Shown: piece by piece, positions 1-8,088 of the stretch
How positions within the stretch are numbered: the first letter of the stretch is position 1
Layout: every line of letters begins with the position of its first letter
NCBI RefSeq assembly: GCF_003031675.1
Contig: NZ_PYWX01000034.1
Coordinates: 182,817-246,816, forward strand
Direction: 5' to 3'
DNA: 64,000 bases
Source: Pseudomonas palleroniana
GTDB lineage: Bacteria > Pseudomonadota > Gammaproteobacteria > Pseudomonadales > Pseudomonadaceae
The notes under the pieces: model-generated
The model's input: the letters and a program-made list of their open reading frames with translations, nothing else
Databases searched by the model: none
Told to the model about the DNA's origin: nothing
Made by a program: the position numbers and the translations under genes

Positions 1-545
1 CCGAGTACCGCCGCAACAATACCGAAGCCCGGCATGCCGTCGGCAATGCCGGTGACAGCGTGGGAGGGGTGTTCCAGTTCTTCCTTGAGGCTGAACAGCT
101 CCATGTCGAACAGGCCTTCCAACTCGTGGGGGGCCATGTTGCCGGAAGACATGATGCGCAGGTAATCGCAGATATAGGCGGTCATACGCTCGTCTTTGAG
201 CACGGCCGGGTACTTGGCGAAAATCGGGCTGGCCGCCGCATCTTCGATGTCGGCCTCGATGGCCATCATCCCCTCGCGGCGACTCTTGTTGAGGATCTCG
301 TAGACCAGGCCCAGCACTTCCAGATAGAAGGTGTGGGAAAAGCGTGAACCGAACATGCTCAGGGATTTTTTGACCACATGCATGGTCATGTACCCAGGGT
401 TGGCTTGCAGGAATGCACCGAATGCCGCCCCGCCGATGATCATCACTTCGAAAGGCTGGATCAACGCGGCAATTTTACCGTGGGAAAGGACGTAACCGCC
501 GAGCACGCTCGCGAGGACGACGATGATGCCGATAATTTTAGCCAT
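1..545 (-). CDS. motA: Flagellar motor stator protein MotA (C-terminus cut by window edge)
   Basis: Only the first 181 residues are in the window. The protein starts MAKIIGIIVVLASVLGGYVL, a first membrane helix, followed by the conserved stretch with GAAFGAFLQANP and the cytoplasmic part carrying RREGMMAIEADIE. The visible end, around GIADGMPGFGIVAAVLG, leads into the third membrane helix. MotA and MotB form the proton channel of the flagellar stator, so motB is expected just outside the window on the same strand. The start is the ATG at 543-545, preceded on the minus strand by a CTCCTA-complement region that gives no strong ribosome site. It is divergent from the HDOD gene. The identity is firm; only the truncation limits it. 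Confidence 0.95.
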   Translation of the reverse strand, partial: MAKIIGIIVVLASVLGGYVLSHGKIAALIQPFEVMIIGGAAFGAFLQANPGYMTMHVVKKSLSMFGSRFSHTFYLEVLGLVYEILNKSRREGMMAIEADIEDAAASPIFAKYPAVLKDERMTAYICDYLRIMSSGNMAPHELEGLFDMELFSLKEELEHPSHAVTGIADGMPGFGIVAAVL

Positions 546-712
546 AGGAGATGGGTACTTGCGCCGTCGGGTTCATGGACATAGTGGGTGTAGCAGAAAA
601 ACTCTTGTTCTACTTATCGGCAAAACTGCGCCAGACTATAGCCCGTTAAGGCGAAAAGCCAATTCGGCCCATTCCGGGCGTGTTGAATGCATGTGATGAC
701 CGCGCCCCAACC

Positions 713-2248
713 ATGGCTAATGAAACGACAGTCCCAACTGCAAAACCGACCACCCTCGCCGCTTGGATCAAGCGCCTGGATGATGTGCTGCTGCCCATTC
801 CCCAAGCCAGCCACGAGCGCGTGTGCAAAGCCATTCGCGATAGCCGCAGTTCATTGCGAGATATTGCCGAGCTGATGCAAGACAGCCCGGCGTTGGTACT
901 CAGCGTGATGCGCGAGGCCAACAGCCACACCCACGGCAGCCTCGCGGCCCCTGCGGAAAACCTCGAAGTGGCGCTCAACCGCCTCGGCCTCAAGCGTGCC
1001 GAAGAATTACTGGCGCGCCTACCCTCGGTGCCGGCCAATGAAATCCCCGTGGCCTTGCGCCAACTGCTGCTGGTGAGCCTGCACGCATCGCAGCAAGCCA
1101 ACGGTTTATTCGGCAGTCGCCTGGCGCGCTTGTGGCAAGACATTCACTGGGGCAGCCTGCTGTTTTTATCGCCGCTTTGGCCGATGGCCGTCACCTACCC
1201 CAAGCTCCTGGAAGAATGGGAATTGCGGGTGATCCACAAGGGCCAGCCGGCACGCCAGGTCGAGCAGGAATTGTTCGGCGTACGGCTGCTGGATTTGTGC
1301 CTTGGCTTGACCGAAGCGTGGCACTTGCCGATCTGGGTGTCCCAGGGCTACAACCTGCTGCTGAGCGAACAACGCTTGCTGGTCAAGGCGCTGCATATCG
1401 CCCGCGAGGAAGATGAACTGCGCCACCAGCAGTTGCTCGACGCCGAACCCAACCTGCGCCGTTGGTTGAACCAGCCGGCCAATACTGTGCTGCTGGCTAA
1501 CGGCCTGGCAATGTCGGCCCAGGAGTCCTGGACCTGCCCGCATACCGAACGCTGGCAATATCTGACTGCGCTCTACCTTCAAGCCCCCCTGGGCGACGTG
1601 CAGCAGCAAGCCCACCAGCAAGCGGTGACCAGCGCCCGCCATACCCTGATGCCCGACCTCTGGCACCCGGCCTTGTCGCTGATCTGGCCGTGGCATGTAC
1701 AGAAGGTCCATCGCGGCTTGCTGCCCGCACCACCGCCCACCGCCGAAGCCTTGGCCGTATGGCGCAAGCGCTGCACCGAGTTGCTGGTTGAACCGAGCCG
1801 GTTTGCCAACGCCATGCACCTGACCACTTGCGCCAAAGAAGCATTGGTGGCGAGCGGCATGCAACGGGTGCTGCTGTTCATGGCCGACCGCGCCTTGAGT
1901 ACCTTGCGCGTGCATCAAGCCGAAGGGTTGCCCAAGGACGCCGCAAACCTGAGCCTGGACGTGGTCAACAGCACGCTGCTGCAACGGCTTTTGGAAAAGT
2001 CCGCGCAGGTGCGTCTCACACCCGACAACCACGCACAGTTCTCTACGCTGCTGCCGCCAGTGCTGCGTCGCCTGTTTACCGGCGAACACCTGTTGTTGCG
2101 CTCCCTGAGCTGCAACGGCCGAGTGGTCATGCTGATGGTTGCCGACCAGGGCGGCGGGCCGTTCTCGGAAACCACGGTGCAGGCCTTCGGCAAAACAGCG
2201 CAATGCGTCGAGAAAGCACTGCACAGCTTTACCAACCGCAGCACTTGA
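713..2248 (+). CDS. HDOD domain protein
   Basis: A 511-residue soluble protein with no signal peptide or membrane segment. Residues about 15-120 match the HDOD pattern: a helix with RLDDVLLPIPQ, then SLRDIAELMQDSPALVLSVM and LEVALNRLGLKRAEELLARLP. HDOD proteins are signalling or scaffold relatives of HD phosphohydrolases, and the family gives no specific reaction. The C-terminal 250 residues are not recognised. I chose the ATG at 713 (MANETTVPT) over the in-frame GTG at 680 because the first eleven residues look non-conserved in character; neither start has a clear ribosome site. P. aeruginosa has, from memory, an equivalent gene between motA and rhdA. Regulatory role is inference. Confidence 0.75.
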   Translation: MANETTVPTAKPTTLAAWIKRLDDVLLPIPQASHERVCKAIRDSRSSLRDIAELMQDSPALVLSVMREANSHTHGSLAAPAENLEVALNRLGLKRAEELLARLPSVPANEIPVALRQLLLVSLHASQQANGLFGSRLARLWQDIHWGSLLFLSPLWPMAVTYPKLLEEWELRVIHKGQPARQVEQELFGVRLLDLCLGLTEAWHLPIWVSQGYNLLLSEQRLLVKALHIAREEDELRHQQLLDAEPNLRRWLNQPANTVLLANGLAMSAQESWTCPHTERWQYLTALYLQAPLGDVQQQAHQQAVTSARHTLMPDLWHPALSLIWPWHVQKVHRGLLPAPPPTAEALAVWRKRCTELLVEPSRFANAMHLTTCAKEALVASGMQRVLLFMADRALSTLRVHQAEGLPKDAANLSLDVVNSTLLQRLLEKSAQVRLTPDNHAQFSTLLPPVLRRLFTGEHLLLRSLSCNGRVVMLMVADQGGGPFSETTVQAFGKTAQCVEKALHSFTNRST

Positions 2249-2305
2249 TGCTTGCGCTACAATCGCCGTCCTTTATCGCCAACATTTGTGCCCAGGAGAC
2301 CTCAC

Positions 2306-3121
2306 ATGCCTGACTTCTCTGGCTTGCCGCTGGTGATCGAACCCGGCGACCTGCTCGGTCGACTGGATGCCGAACACCTGATTCTGGTGGACCTCACCAG
2401 CGCCGCCCGCTACGCCGAGGGTCATATCCCAGGCGCGCATTTCGTTGACCCCAAGCGCACCCAGTTGGGCCAGCCACCGGCTCCCGGCTTGCTGCCGAGC
2501 AAAGCCGACCTGCAAAAGCTGTTCGGCGAACTGGGCCACACCCCGAACGCAACCTACGTGGTCTACGACGACGAAGGCGGTGGCTGGGCCGGACGTTTTA
2601 TCTGGATGCTCGACGTGATCGGCCACCAGAAATACCACTACCTGGACGGTGGCCTGCTCGCATGGCTGGAAGGCCAGCACCCGCTTTCCACCGAGGTACC
2701 CGCCCCCGTCGGTGGCCCGGTCAGCCTGACCTTGCACGACGGCCCTACCGCCACCCGCGAATACCTGCAAAGCCGTCTCGGCGCGGCTGACCTGGGCATC
2801 TGGGACGCACGCGGACCGCTGGAATATTCCGGCGAGAAAGTCCTCGCCGCCAAGGGCGGTCACATTCCCGGCGCGGTGAACTTCGAATGGACTGCCGGCA
2901 TGGACAAGGCACGCAACCTGCGCATCCGTCGTGACATGCCGCAGATCCTCGAAGACCTCGGGCTGACCCGCGACAAAGAAATCATCACCCACTGCCAGAC
3001 TCACCATCGCTCTGGCTTCACCTACCTGGTGGCCAAGGCGCTCGGTTATCCGCGAGTCAAAGGTTATGCCGGTTCCTGGGGCGAATGGGGCAACCACCCC
3101 GACACCCCCGTTGAGATTTAA
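2306..3121 (+). CDS. rhdA: Thiosulfate:cyanide sulfurtransferase RhdA (rhodanese)
   Basis: A 271-residue two-domain rhodanese. The N-terminal domain carries HIPGAHFVDP and the structural VVYDDEGGGWAGR loop with Asp in place of the cysteine. The C-terminal domain carries HIPGAVNFEW and the active loop THCQTHHRSG, where Cys is residue 230, the same number as the catalytic cysteine of Azotobacter RhdA. The enzyme moves sulfane sulfur from thiosulfate to cyanide or other thiophiles, fitting a cyanogenic or sulfur-trafficking pseudomonad. The ATG at 2306 has CAGGAG nine bases upstream; the longer in-frame ATG at 2252 lies in untranslated-looking sequence. The gene is 16 nt before psd and probably cotranscribed with it. 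Confidence 0.93.
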   Translation: MPDFSGLPLVIEPGDLLGRLDAEHLILVDLTSAARYAEGHIPGAHFVDPKRTQLGQPPAPGLLPSKADLQKLFGELGHTPNATYVVYDDEGGGWAGRFIWMLDVIGHQKYHYLDGGLLAWLEGQHPLSTEVPAPVGGPVSLTLHDGPTATREYLQSRLGAADLGIWDARGPLEYSGEKVLAAKGGHIPGAVNFEWTAGMDKARNLRIRRDMPQILEDLGLTRDKEIITHCQTHHRSGFTYLVAKALGYPRVKGYAGSWGEWGNHPDTPVEI

Positions 3122-3137
3122 GGTTTAAGGACAGTCA

Positions 3138-3998
3138 ATGAAAAAGCAGTTATTCATCCTCAGCCAGTACCTGTTGCCGCACCACTTGCTATCGCGCCTG
3201 GCCGGGTGCATTGCCGAGTGTCGCGTGCGCTGGTTCAAGAATGCCTTCACCCAATGGTTTGCCAAGCGCTATCAAGTGGACATGTCCCAGGCCCTGGTTG
3301 AAGACCTGACCGCCTACGAGCACTTCAACGCCTTCTTCACCCGCGCGCTGAAAGACGGTGCCCGCCCGCTGGATCAAACCCAAGGCGCAGTGCTCAGCCC
3401 TGCCGATGGAGCGGTCAGCCAGCTAGGCCCTATCGAACACGGCCGCGTGTTCCAGGCCAAGGGCCACAGCTTCAGCGTGGTGGAACTGTTGGGTGGTGAT
3501 ACAGCGGTTGCTGCGCCGTTCATGGGCGGCGATTTCGCCACGATCTACCTGTCGCCCAAAGACTACCACCGCGTGCACATGCCCCTGGCCGGTACGTTGC
3601 GTGAGATGGTGTATGTGCCCGGGCGGATTTTCTCGGTGAACCAGACCACGGCTGAAAACGTGCCGGAGCTGTTTGCGCGTAACGAGCGTGTTGTCTGCCT
3701 GTTCGACACCGAACGCGGCCCGATGGCGGTGGTGCTGGTGGGTGCAATGATCGTGGCGTCGATTGAAACCGTGTGGGCAGGCCTGGTGACACCACCGAAA
3801 CGCGAGCTGAAAACCTTCCGCTACGACGAAGCCGCGCGTGCGCCGATTCACTTGGAGAAAGGTGCGGAGCTGGGCCGCTTCAAGCTGGGTTCGACCGCCA
3901 TCGTGCTGTTCGGGCCGGATCAGGTGAAGTGGGCTGAAGAACTGGTGGCAGGTTCGCCGGTGCAGATGGGCCAGGGTATTGGTTCACCTAAAGCCTGA
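3138..3998 (+). CDS. psd: Phosphatidylserine decarboxylase proenzyme
   Basis: A 286-residue proenzyme that decarboxylates phosphatidylserine to phosphatidylethanolamine at the inner membrane. The self-cleavage site LGST is at residues 250-253, so cleavage falls between Gly251 and Ser252 and Ser252 becomes the pyruvoyl group. Asp90 (SPADGAVS) and His147 (DYHRVHMP) sit exactly where the E. coli enzyme has its protease-like Asp and His. The length matches the family. AAGGA precedes the ATG. It follows rhdA closely, and a REP hairpin lies between its stop and the convergent serB. Confidence 0.96.
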   Translation: MKKQLFILSQYLLPHHLLSRLAGCIAECRVRWFKNAFTQWFAKRYQVDMSQALVEDLTAYEHFNAFFTRALKDGARPLDQTQGAVLSPADGAVSQLGPIEHGRVFQAKGHSFSVVELLGGDTAVAAPFMGGDFATIYLSPKDYHRVHMPLAGTLREMVYVPGRIFSVNQTTAENVPELFARNERVVCLFDTERGPMAVVLVGAMIVASIETVWAGLVTPPKRELKTFRYDEAARAPIHLEKGAELGRFKLGSTAIVLFGPDQVKWAEELVAGSPVQMGQGIGSPKA

Positions 3999-4020
3999 CC
4001 TGAAGCCGACGAAAATCAAA

Positions 4021-4105
4021 TGTGAGAGGGGGCTTGCTCCCGATAGCATCAGTCAGTACATCTGTTGACTGAATCACCGCTATCGGGAGCAAGCCCCCTC
4101 CCACA
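4021..4105. repeat. REP/REPIN-type inverted repeat 1
   Basis: Two 27-nt arms at 4021-4047 and 4079-4105 are near-perfect reverse complements (core GGGGGCTTGCTCCCGATAGC / GCTATCGGGAGCAAGCCCCC) around a 31-nt loop. The element lies between the convergent genes psd and serB. Similar elements occur at 7035, 14093, 30469 and 45323. Confidence 0.9.
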
Positions 4106-4136
4106 TTTTTGCTTGTATTCCTATAGTGAGAGCCGC

Positions 4137-5351
4137 TTAGAGCTGACCATCGCGGTCGCGAAAGCCCAGTAGATACAACACGCCATCCAACCCCAGGGTC
4201 GAAATCGCCTGCTTGGCCGATTGCTTGACCAGCGGCTTGGCGCGGAACGCCACACCCAACCCGGCAATCGCCAGCATCGGCAAGTCATTGGCGCCGTCGC
4301 CGACCGCAATGGTCTGCTCCAGGCGCAAACCTTCCTTATGGGCCAATTCCTTCAGCAGGTCGGCCTTGCGCTGCGCATCGACAATCGGCTCTACCGCCAC
4401 GCCGGTCACCTTGCCATCCACCACTTCCAATTCGTTGGCGAACACATAGTCGATACCCAGCTTGGCCTGCAGTTGCTTGGCAAAGTAGGTGAAGCCGCCG
4501 GACAGGATCGCGGTTTTGTAACCCAGGCGCTTGAGTTCAGCGAACAGGGTTTCAGCGCCTTCGGTCAATCGCAGCGAAGCACCGATCGAATCCAGCACGC
4601 TCACGTCCAGCCCCTTGAGCAGCGCCAGACGCTCCTTGAAACTGGCACGGAAATCCAGCTCGCCGGCCATGGCGCGCTCGGTAATCTCGGAGACCTGCTC
4701 GCCCACACCGGCGGCCTTGGCCAACTCGTCAATCACTTCGGCCTCGATCAGCGTGGAGTCCATGTCGAACACCGCCAGGCGACGATTGCGGCGGAACAGC
4801 GAATCTTCCTGGAAGGCGATGTCGACATTCAGCGCCTGGGCCACGCTCAGGAATTCGGCGCGTAATGCCTGCGGGTCAGCCGGCTCGCCGCGCACAGAGA
4901 ACTCGATGCAGCCCTTGCCTTTGTCGGCTGGCGTGTCCAGGGGCATACGACCCGACAGACGGTCGATGTGGTCGATATTCAAACCATACTGGGCAGTGAT
5001 CGAACTGACGCGCTGCAATTGTTCAGCCGTCACCTTGCGGGTCAACAGGGTCACGATGTGGCGTTTTTTGCCCTGACCGTCGACCCAATGCTGGTAGTCC
5101 TCTTCGGACACGGGGGTGAATCGCACCTGTTGATCGAGCTTGTATGCCGTAAACAGGATGTCCTTGAGTACCGAGGACGCCTGCTCGGTGCTCGGGATTT
5201 CGACAAGGATGCCGAAGGACAAGGTGTCGTGGATCACCGCCTGACCGATGTCGAGAATGTTCACACCACCCTGGGCCAGCACGCCGGTAATGGCTGCGGT
5301 GAGACCCGGGCGGTCTTCACCGGTGATGTTTATCAGGACAATTTCGCGCAA
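4137..5351 (-). CDS. serB: Phosphoserine phosphatase SerB with N-terminal ACT domains
   Basis: A 404-residue enzyme for the last step of serine synthesis, phosphoserine to serine. Residues 1-85 form an ACT domain (VLINITGEDRPGLTAAITGV), and 95-180 look like a second ACT-like module. The HAD phosphatase begins at 190 with FDMDSTLIEAEVIDELA, whose Asp196 is the expected nucleophile, and ends with VGDGANDLPML. The ACT modules suggest allosteric control by an amino acid, which is inference. It is divergent from the AhpA-type gene, as serB and ytjB are in E. coli. Confidence 0.95.
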   Translation of the reverse strand: MREIVLINITGEDRPGLTAAITGVLAQGGVNILDIGQAVIHDTLSFGILVEIPSTEQASSVLKDILFTAYKLDQQVRFTPVSEEDYQHWVDGQGKKRHIVTLLTRKVTAEQLQRVSSITAQYGLNIDHIDRLSGRMPLDTPADKGKGCIEFSVRGEPADPQALRAEFLSVAQALNVDIAFQEDSLFRRNRRLAVFDMDSTLIEAEVIDELAKAAGVGEQVSEITERAMAGELDFRASFKERLALLKGLDVSVLDSIGASLRLTEGAETLFAELKRLGYKTAILSGGFTYFAKQLQAKLGIDYVFANELEVVDGKVTGVAVEPIVDAQRKADLLKELAHKEGLRLEQTIAVGDGANDLPMLAIAGLGVAFRAKPLVKQSAKQAISTLGLDGVLYLLGFRDRDGQL

Positions 5352-5484
5352 AGCGCACCCCCAGGCTGGAAAAAAACCGCATTCTACCCACTTTCAGTGA
5401 CCATCGGGCACAGCCAGCGCTTTGCCGGCCCTAGGGCTATCGCTATACTGCGCGTCAACTTCACGGACCAAGAGCCGAGCGCAA

Positions 5485-7014
5485 GTGAACCGGCCCACGC
5501 CAGTAAAAACCGATAACTTCTTCCTGCTGATCTTCCGGGCACTGCGCCACCGCCGTGTGCCGATCGCATTACGCATCGCCAGCCATAACGTGATCCTGGT
5601 CGCCCTGGCCTTGGTGATCTACGCCTGCGTGATGGGTTTGCAGTTCAAGCAGGCCATGCACGAACAAGCTGACGCGCTGGGCGCGAGCCTGACAACCCAG
5701 ACCGCCACGTCGGCGACTGAGTTGCTGGTGTCCAACGACATCCTCAGCCTGAACGTGCTGCTCAATAACCTGACCAAGAACCCGCTGGTGGCTCACGCCG
5801 CTATCTACAGTGTGGATAACCGGATCATGGCCGAAGCCGGGCAGCGCCCGAAAAACGGCCTGTTGGGTGAGGCCGAGGGGCTGTACCAGAGCAACATCAC
5901 GTTCCAGGACGTGAAGGCCGGCCAGTTGCGTATCAGCCTGGATATGCAGCAATTCCAGCAGCCGATGACCATCAGCCTGCAAAGCATGGGCATTCTCAGT
6001 GCGATCCTGTTGGCACTGGCCCTGGCCTTGAGCTTGCGCCTGGGTCGGCATATCTCCACGCCGCTGATGCAGTTGCGCATCTGGCTGCGGGATATCGACG
6101 AACATACCCCGGCCACCGACCGCCAGGACGAAATCGGCGATCTCGCTCGCCAGCTTCACGCCAGCTTCGCCCCGGAGCCGGTGGTGCGCGAACCTGAGCC
6201 GGAACCCGAGCCCGAATACAACGAGGCCGATGAGCCCGAGTTTGAAGTACGCGACCTGCGTGACCCAGGCTTTGATGACAGCGCCCCGGTAGCCGGGCTG
6301 AAGGCAATGCCGCGCCACGTGGTCAAGGCTGAAGAAGACGAACTGGACGACGAAGACCCGTTCGCCGACTTGCGCGACACGTCGGCCACTGCGCCAGTCA
6401 CGGCCCCCAAGCCGGTCCCCGTGAAGAACGCCGAGCCCCAGCACAGCGCGGTATTGGCGGTACAACTGGGTGCCCAGGACCAACTGCGTCGCCTGCCCCG
6501 CGCCCGCCTGACGGAATTGCTCGAACGCTACCGTGACTGTCTCGACCAGGCCGCCTCGCTGTATCAAAGCGAGTTGCACACCCTGAACGATGGCAGCACC
6601 TTGATGCTGTTCCACAGCGAAGACAGTGGCGAAGACTACCTGACCAACGCCATCTGCTGCGGTGAGCTGCTGCGTGCCCTGGGCCATGCCCTGCAAATCG
6701 AAGTGGCGGACAGCGGCATTACCTTGCAACTGCAACTGGGCCTGACCGTCGGCGACGACCTGTTCGGCATGAGCCAGATCGACTTGCTGTTGACCGAGAT
6801 CGCCCAGGATGCGCTGGCCTTGTCCCAACACAGCCGCAATTTGCTGCTGGTGGAGCGCAAGATCAGCGAAGACGCCTTGATTCGCCAGCGCGCACGTATC
6901 CGTCCAATCGCCAGCCCCGAAGGTGCAAGCTGCGTGGAACGCCTGATGGAGCCGTACCCGTCGATGCTCGAACGGCAGTTGGCGCGGATGCATGAGACCC
7001 GCACCAAGCCTTGA
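5485..7014 (+). CDS. AhpA/YtjB-type membrane protein (SMP_2 family)
   Basis: A 509-residue inner-membrane protein. A helix near residues 30-52 (VILVALALVIYACVMGL) and a second near 165-185 (ILSAILLALALALSLRLG) flank a periplasmic domain of about 110 residues; a HAMP-like stretch follows. Residues 230-305 are an acidic, proline-rich linker with EPEPEPEPE. The C-terminal 180 residues resemble a degenerate class III nucleotidyl cyclase fold (see findings). The GTG at 5485 is preferred because translation from 5422 would include sequence with no family character. The place divergent from serB matches YtjB/Smp. The 'haemolysin' name attached to this family is historical; the function is unknown. 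Confidence 0.75.
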   Translation: MNRPTPVKTDNFFLLIFRALRHRRVPIALRIASHNVILVALALVIYACVMGLQFKQAMHEQADALGASLTTQTATSATELLVSNDILSLNVLLNNLTKNPLVAHAAIYSVDNRIMAEAGQRPKNGLLGEAEGLYQSNITFQDVKAGQLRISLDMQQFQQPMTISLQSMGILSAILLALALALSLRLGRHISTPLMQLRIWLRDIDEHTPATDRQDEIGDLARQLHASFAPEPVVREPEPEPEPEYNEADEPEFEVRDLRDPGFDDSAPVAGLKAMPRHVVKAEEDELDDEDPFADLRDTSATAPVTAPKPVPVKNAEPQHSAVLAVQLGAQDQLRRLPRARLTELLERYRDCLDQAASLYQSELHTLNDGSTLMLFHSEDSGEDYLTNAICCGELLRALGHALQIEVADSGITLQLQLGLTVGDDLFGMSQIDLLLTEIAQDALALSQHSRNLLLVERKISEDALIRQRARIRPIASPEGASCVERLMEPYPSMLERQLARMHETRTKP

Positions 7015-7034
7015 AACACGGCGGTGCGGGCTTG

Positions 7035-7122
7035 TGTGGGAAGGGGCTTGCTCCCGATAGCGGTGGGTCAGCAGCCAATCTGTAGCTGAACCACTGTCAT
7101 CGGGAGCAAGCCCCCTCCCACA
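7035..7122. repeat. REP/REPIN-type inverted repeat 2
   Basis: Arms at about 7035-7064 and 7092-7122 share the same core as element 1 (GGGGCTTGCTCCCGATAG and its complement). They lie just after the stop of the AhpA-type gene. Confidence 0.88.
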
Positions 7123-7157
7123 GTTGATCTTCAGCGCCACTCAACTCTGGCGCAAAC

Positions 7158-7191
7158 AAAAAGGCCCGCTGAATCAGCGGGCCTTTTTTGT
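7158..7191. terminator. Bidirectional rho-independent terminator
   Basis: The stem AAGGCCCGCTGA / TCAGCGGGCCTT (7161-7172 and 7175-7186) has a 2-nt loop, with a T run on the plus side and an A run on the minus side. It sits between the convergent AhpA-type gene and the pqiC-like gene, so it can end transcription from both. Confidence 0.9.
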
Positions 7192-7205
7192 ATCAGCGGT
7201 TCGGC

Positions 7206-7916
7206 TTAGAACCTGAACACTTCCATGTCCGTACGAATCGGCGTGGCCATCGGCATCTTCGGCTTGTCCGGGGCTGCCGGCTTGGCATGTACCGGCGCTG
7301 GTTTGCGCGGCGCTTCGGCGACCGCCGGCTGATTGGCCAATGGCTTGATCGCTACCGACAACTGCTGCGCCAAATGCTGCAACAACACGCCCTGGGCCTG
7401 GACCTGAGATGCAGTGGTGCCGACGTGCTCTTCCTGCAGGTGCACGATGCGGTTATCACGCACCTGGCCACGGCGATCGATCAAGCGCCACTGGGCATCC
7501 AGGATTGCCGGCTGCGAAGCCCCGGAATCGAGCCGGGTGATGGTCAGCAACACCTGCACATCCGGCGTAAAACCGGTAGGCGCAGGTGCCAGCACCACAC
7601 GCTGGCTGTCCAACTGACCGGCCACCTGACGCAGCATCAACTGATTGATATCGGACGACAAACTGCCCGCCCAACGCCCATCGGTGGAACCTTGCAGGCT
7701 GCCGTCGTTCTGACGTTGTAGCAGGGTCTCGCGTTGCAGGTAATCGGCAACGACCACCGGGCCCAGCAATACGGCCATGCCGGCTGCTTGGGCAGGCTGA
7801 GCCGGACTTCCGCTGTCCAGCTGGTACAGCGACACCGGTTGGTGCGTGCTGCAACCCGCCAACCCCAGGAGGCCAGCGAGCATTAAAAATAGAGGAAGGC
7901 GTGGAGCAGTCATCAT
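7206..7916 (-). CDS. PqiC-family lipoprotein (ABC-type transport auxiliary)
   Basis: A 236-residue lipoprotein. The signal peptide ends in the lipobox LAGC at about residues 19-22, followed by STHQPVSLYQLDSG, the typical start of the PqiC/YmbA (DUF330) domain. Residues about 25-200 fit that domain (LGPVVVADYLQR, SDINQLMLRQVAGQL). The last 35 residues are a Pro/Ala/Lys-rich tail. PqiC acts with PqiA and PqiB, which carry an MCE domain, in lipid transport between membranes, but no pqiA or pqiB lies next to it here, so its partner is unknown. It is downstream of parC on the same strand, 172 nt apart. Confidence 0.8.
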   Translation of the reverse strand: MMTAPRLPLFLMLAGLLGLAGCSTHQPVSLYQLDSGSPAQPAQAAGMAVLLGPVVVADYLQRETLLQRQNDGSLQGSTDGRWAGSLSSDINQLMLRQVAGQLDSQRVVLAPAPTGFTPDVQVLLTITRLDSGASQPAILDAQWRLIDRRGQVRDNRIVHLQEEHVGTTASQVQAQGVLLQHLAQQLSVAIKPLANQPAVAEAPRKPAPVHAKPAAPDKPKMPMATPIRTDMEVFRF

Positions 7917-8045
7917 CCCATCCAGGTGGCTGCCACAAGGCGAACCACAACGTAATACAAAAAATACCTAAACACGCTCGGCCACGCCGGCGCTGGAAAG
8001 GCCATATCATCCGTGAATATGCGCCATGACTCCAGCGCCAAAGCG

Positions 8046-8073
8046 TCGATCTACGGGTTAAATCGTAGATCGA
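8046..8073 (-). terminator. Hairpin after parC, possible terminator
   Basis: A perfect 10-bp inverted repeat, TCGATCTACG / CGTAGATCGA, has an 8-nt loop and begins 15 nt past the parC stop on the minus strand. There is no T run after it, so termination is only suggested. Confidence 0.4.
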
Positions 8074-8088
8074 GCGTCTTAGTACGCC

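Noticed and set aside
4018..4110. Possible terminator between psd and serB
   Set aside because: The hairpin belongs to the dispersed REP family with a 31-nt loop; it may help 3' end formation but is not a specific terminator.
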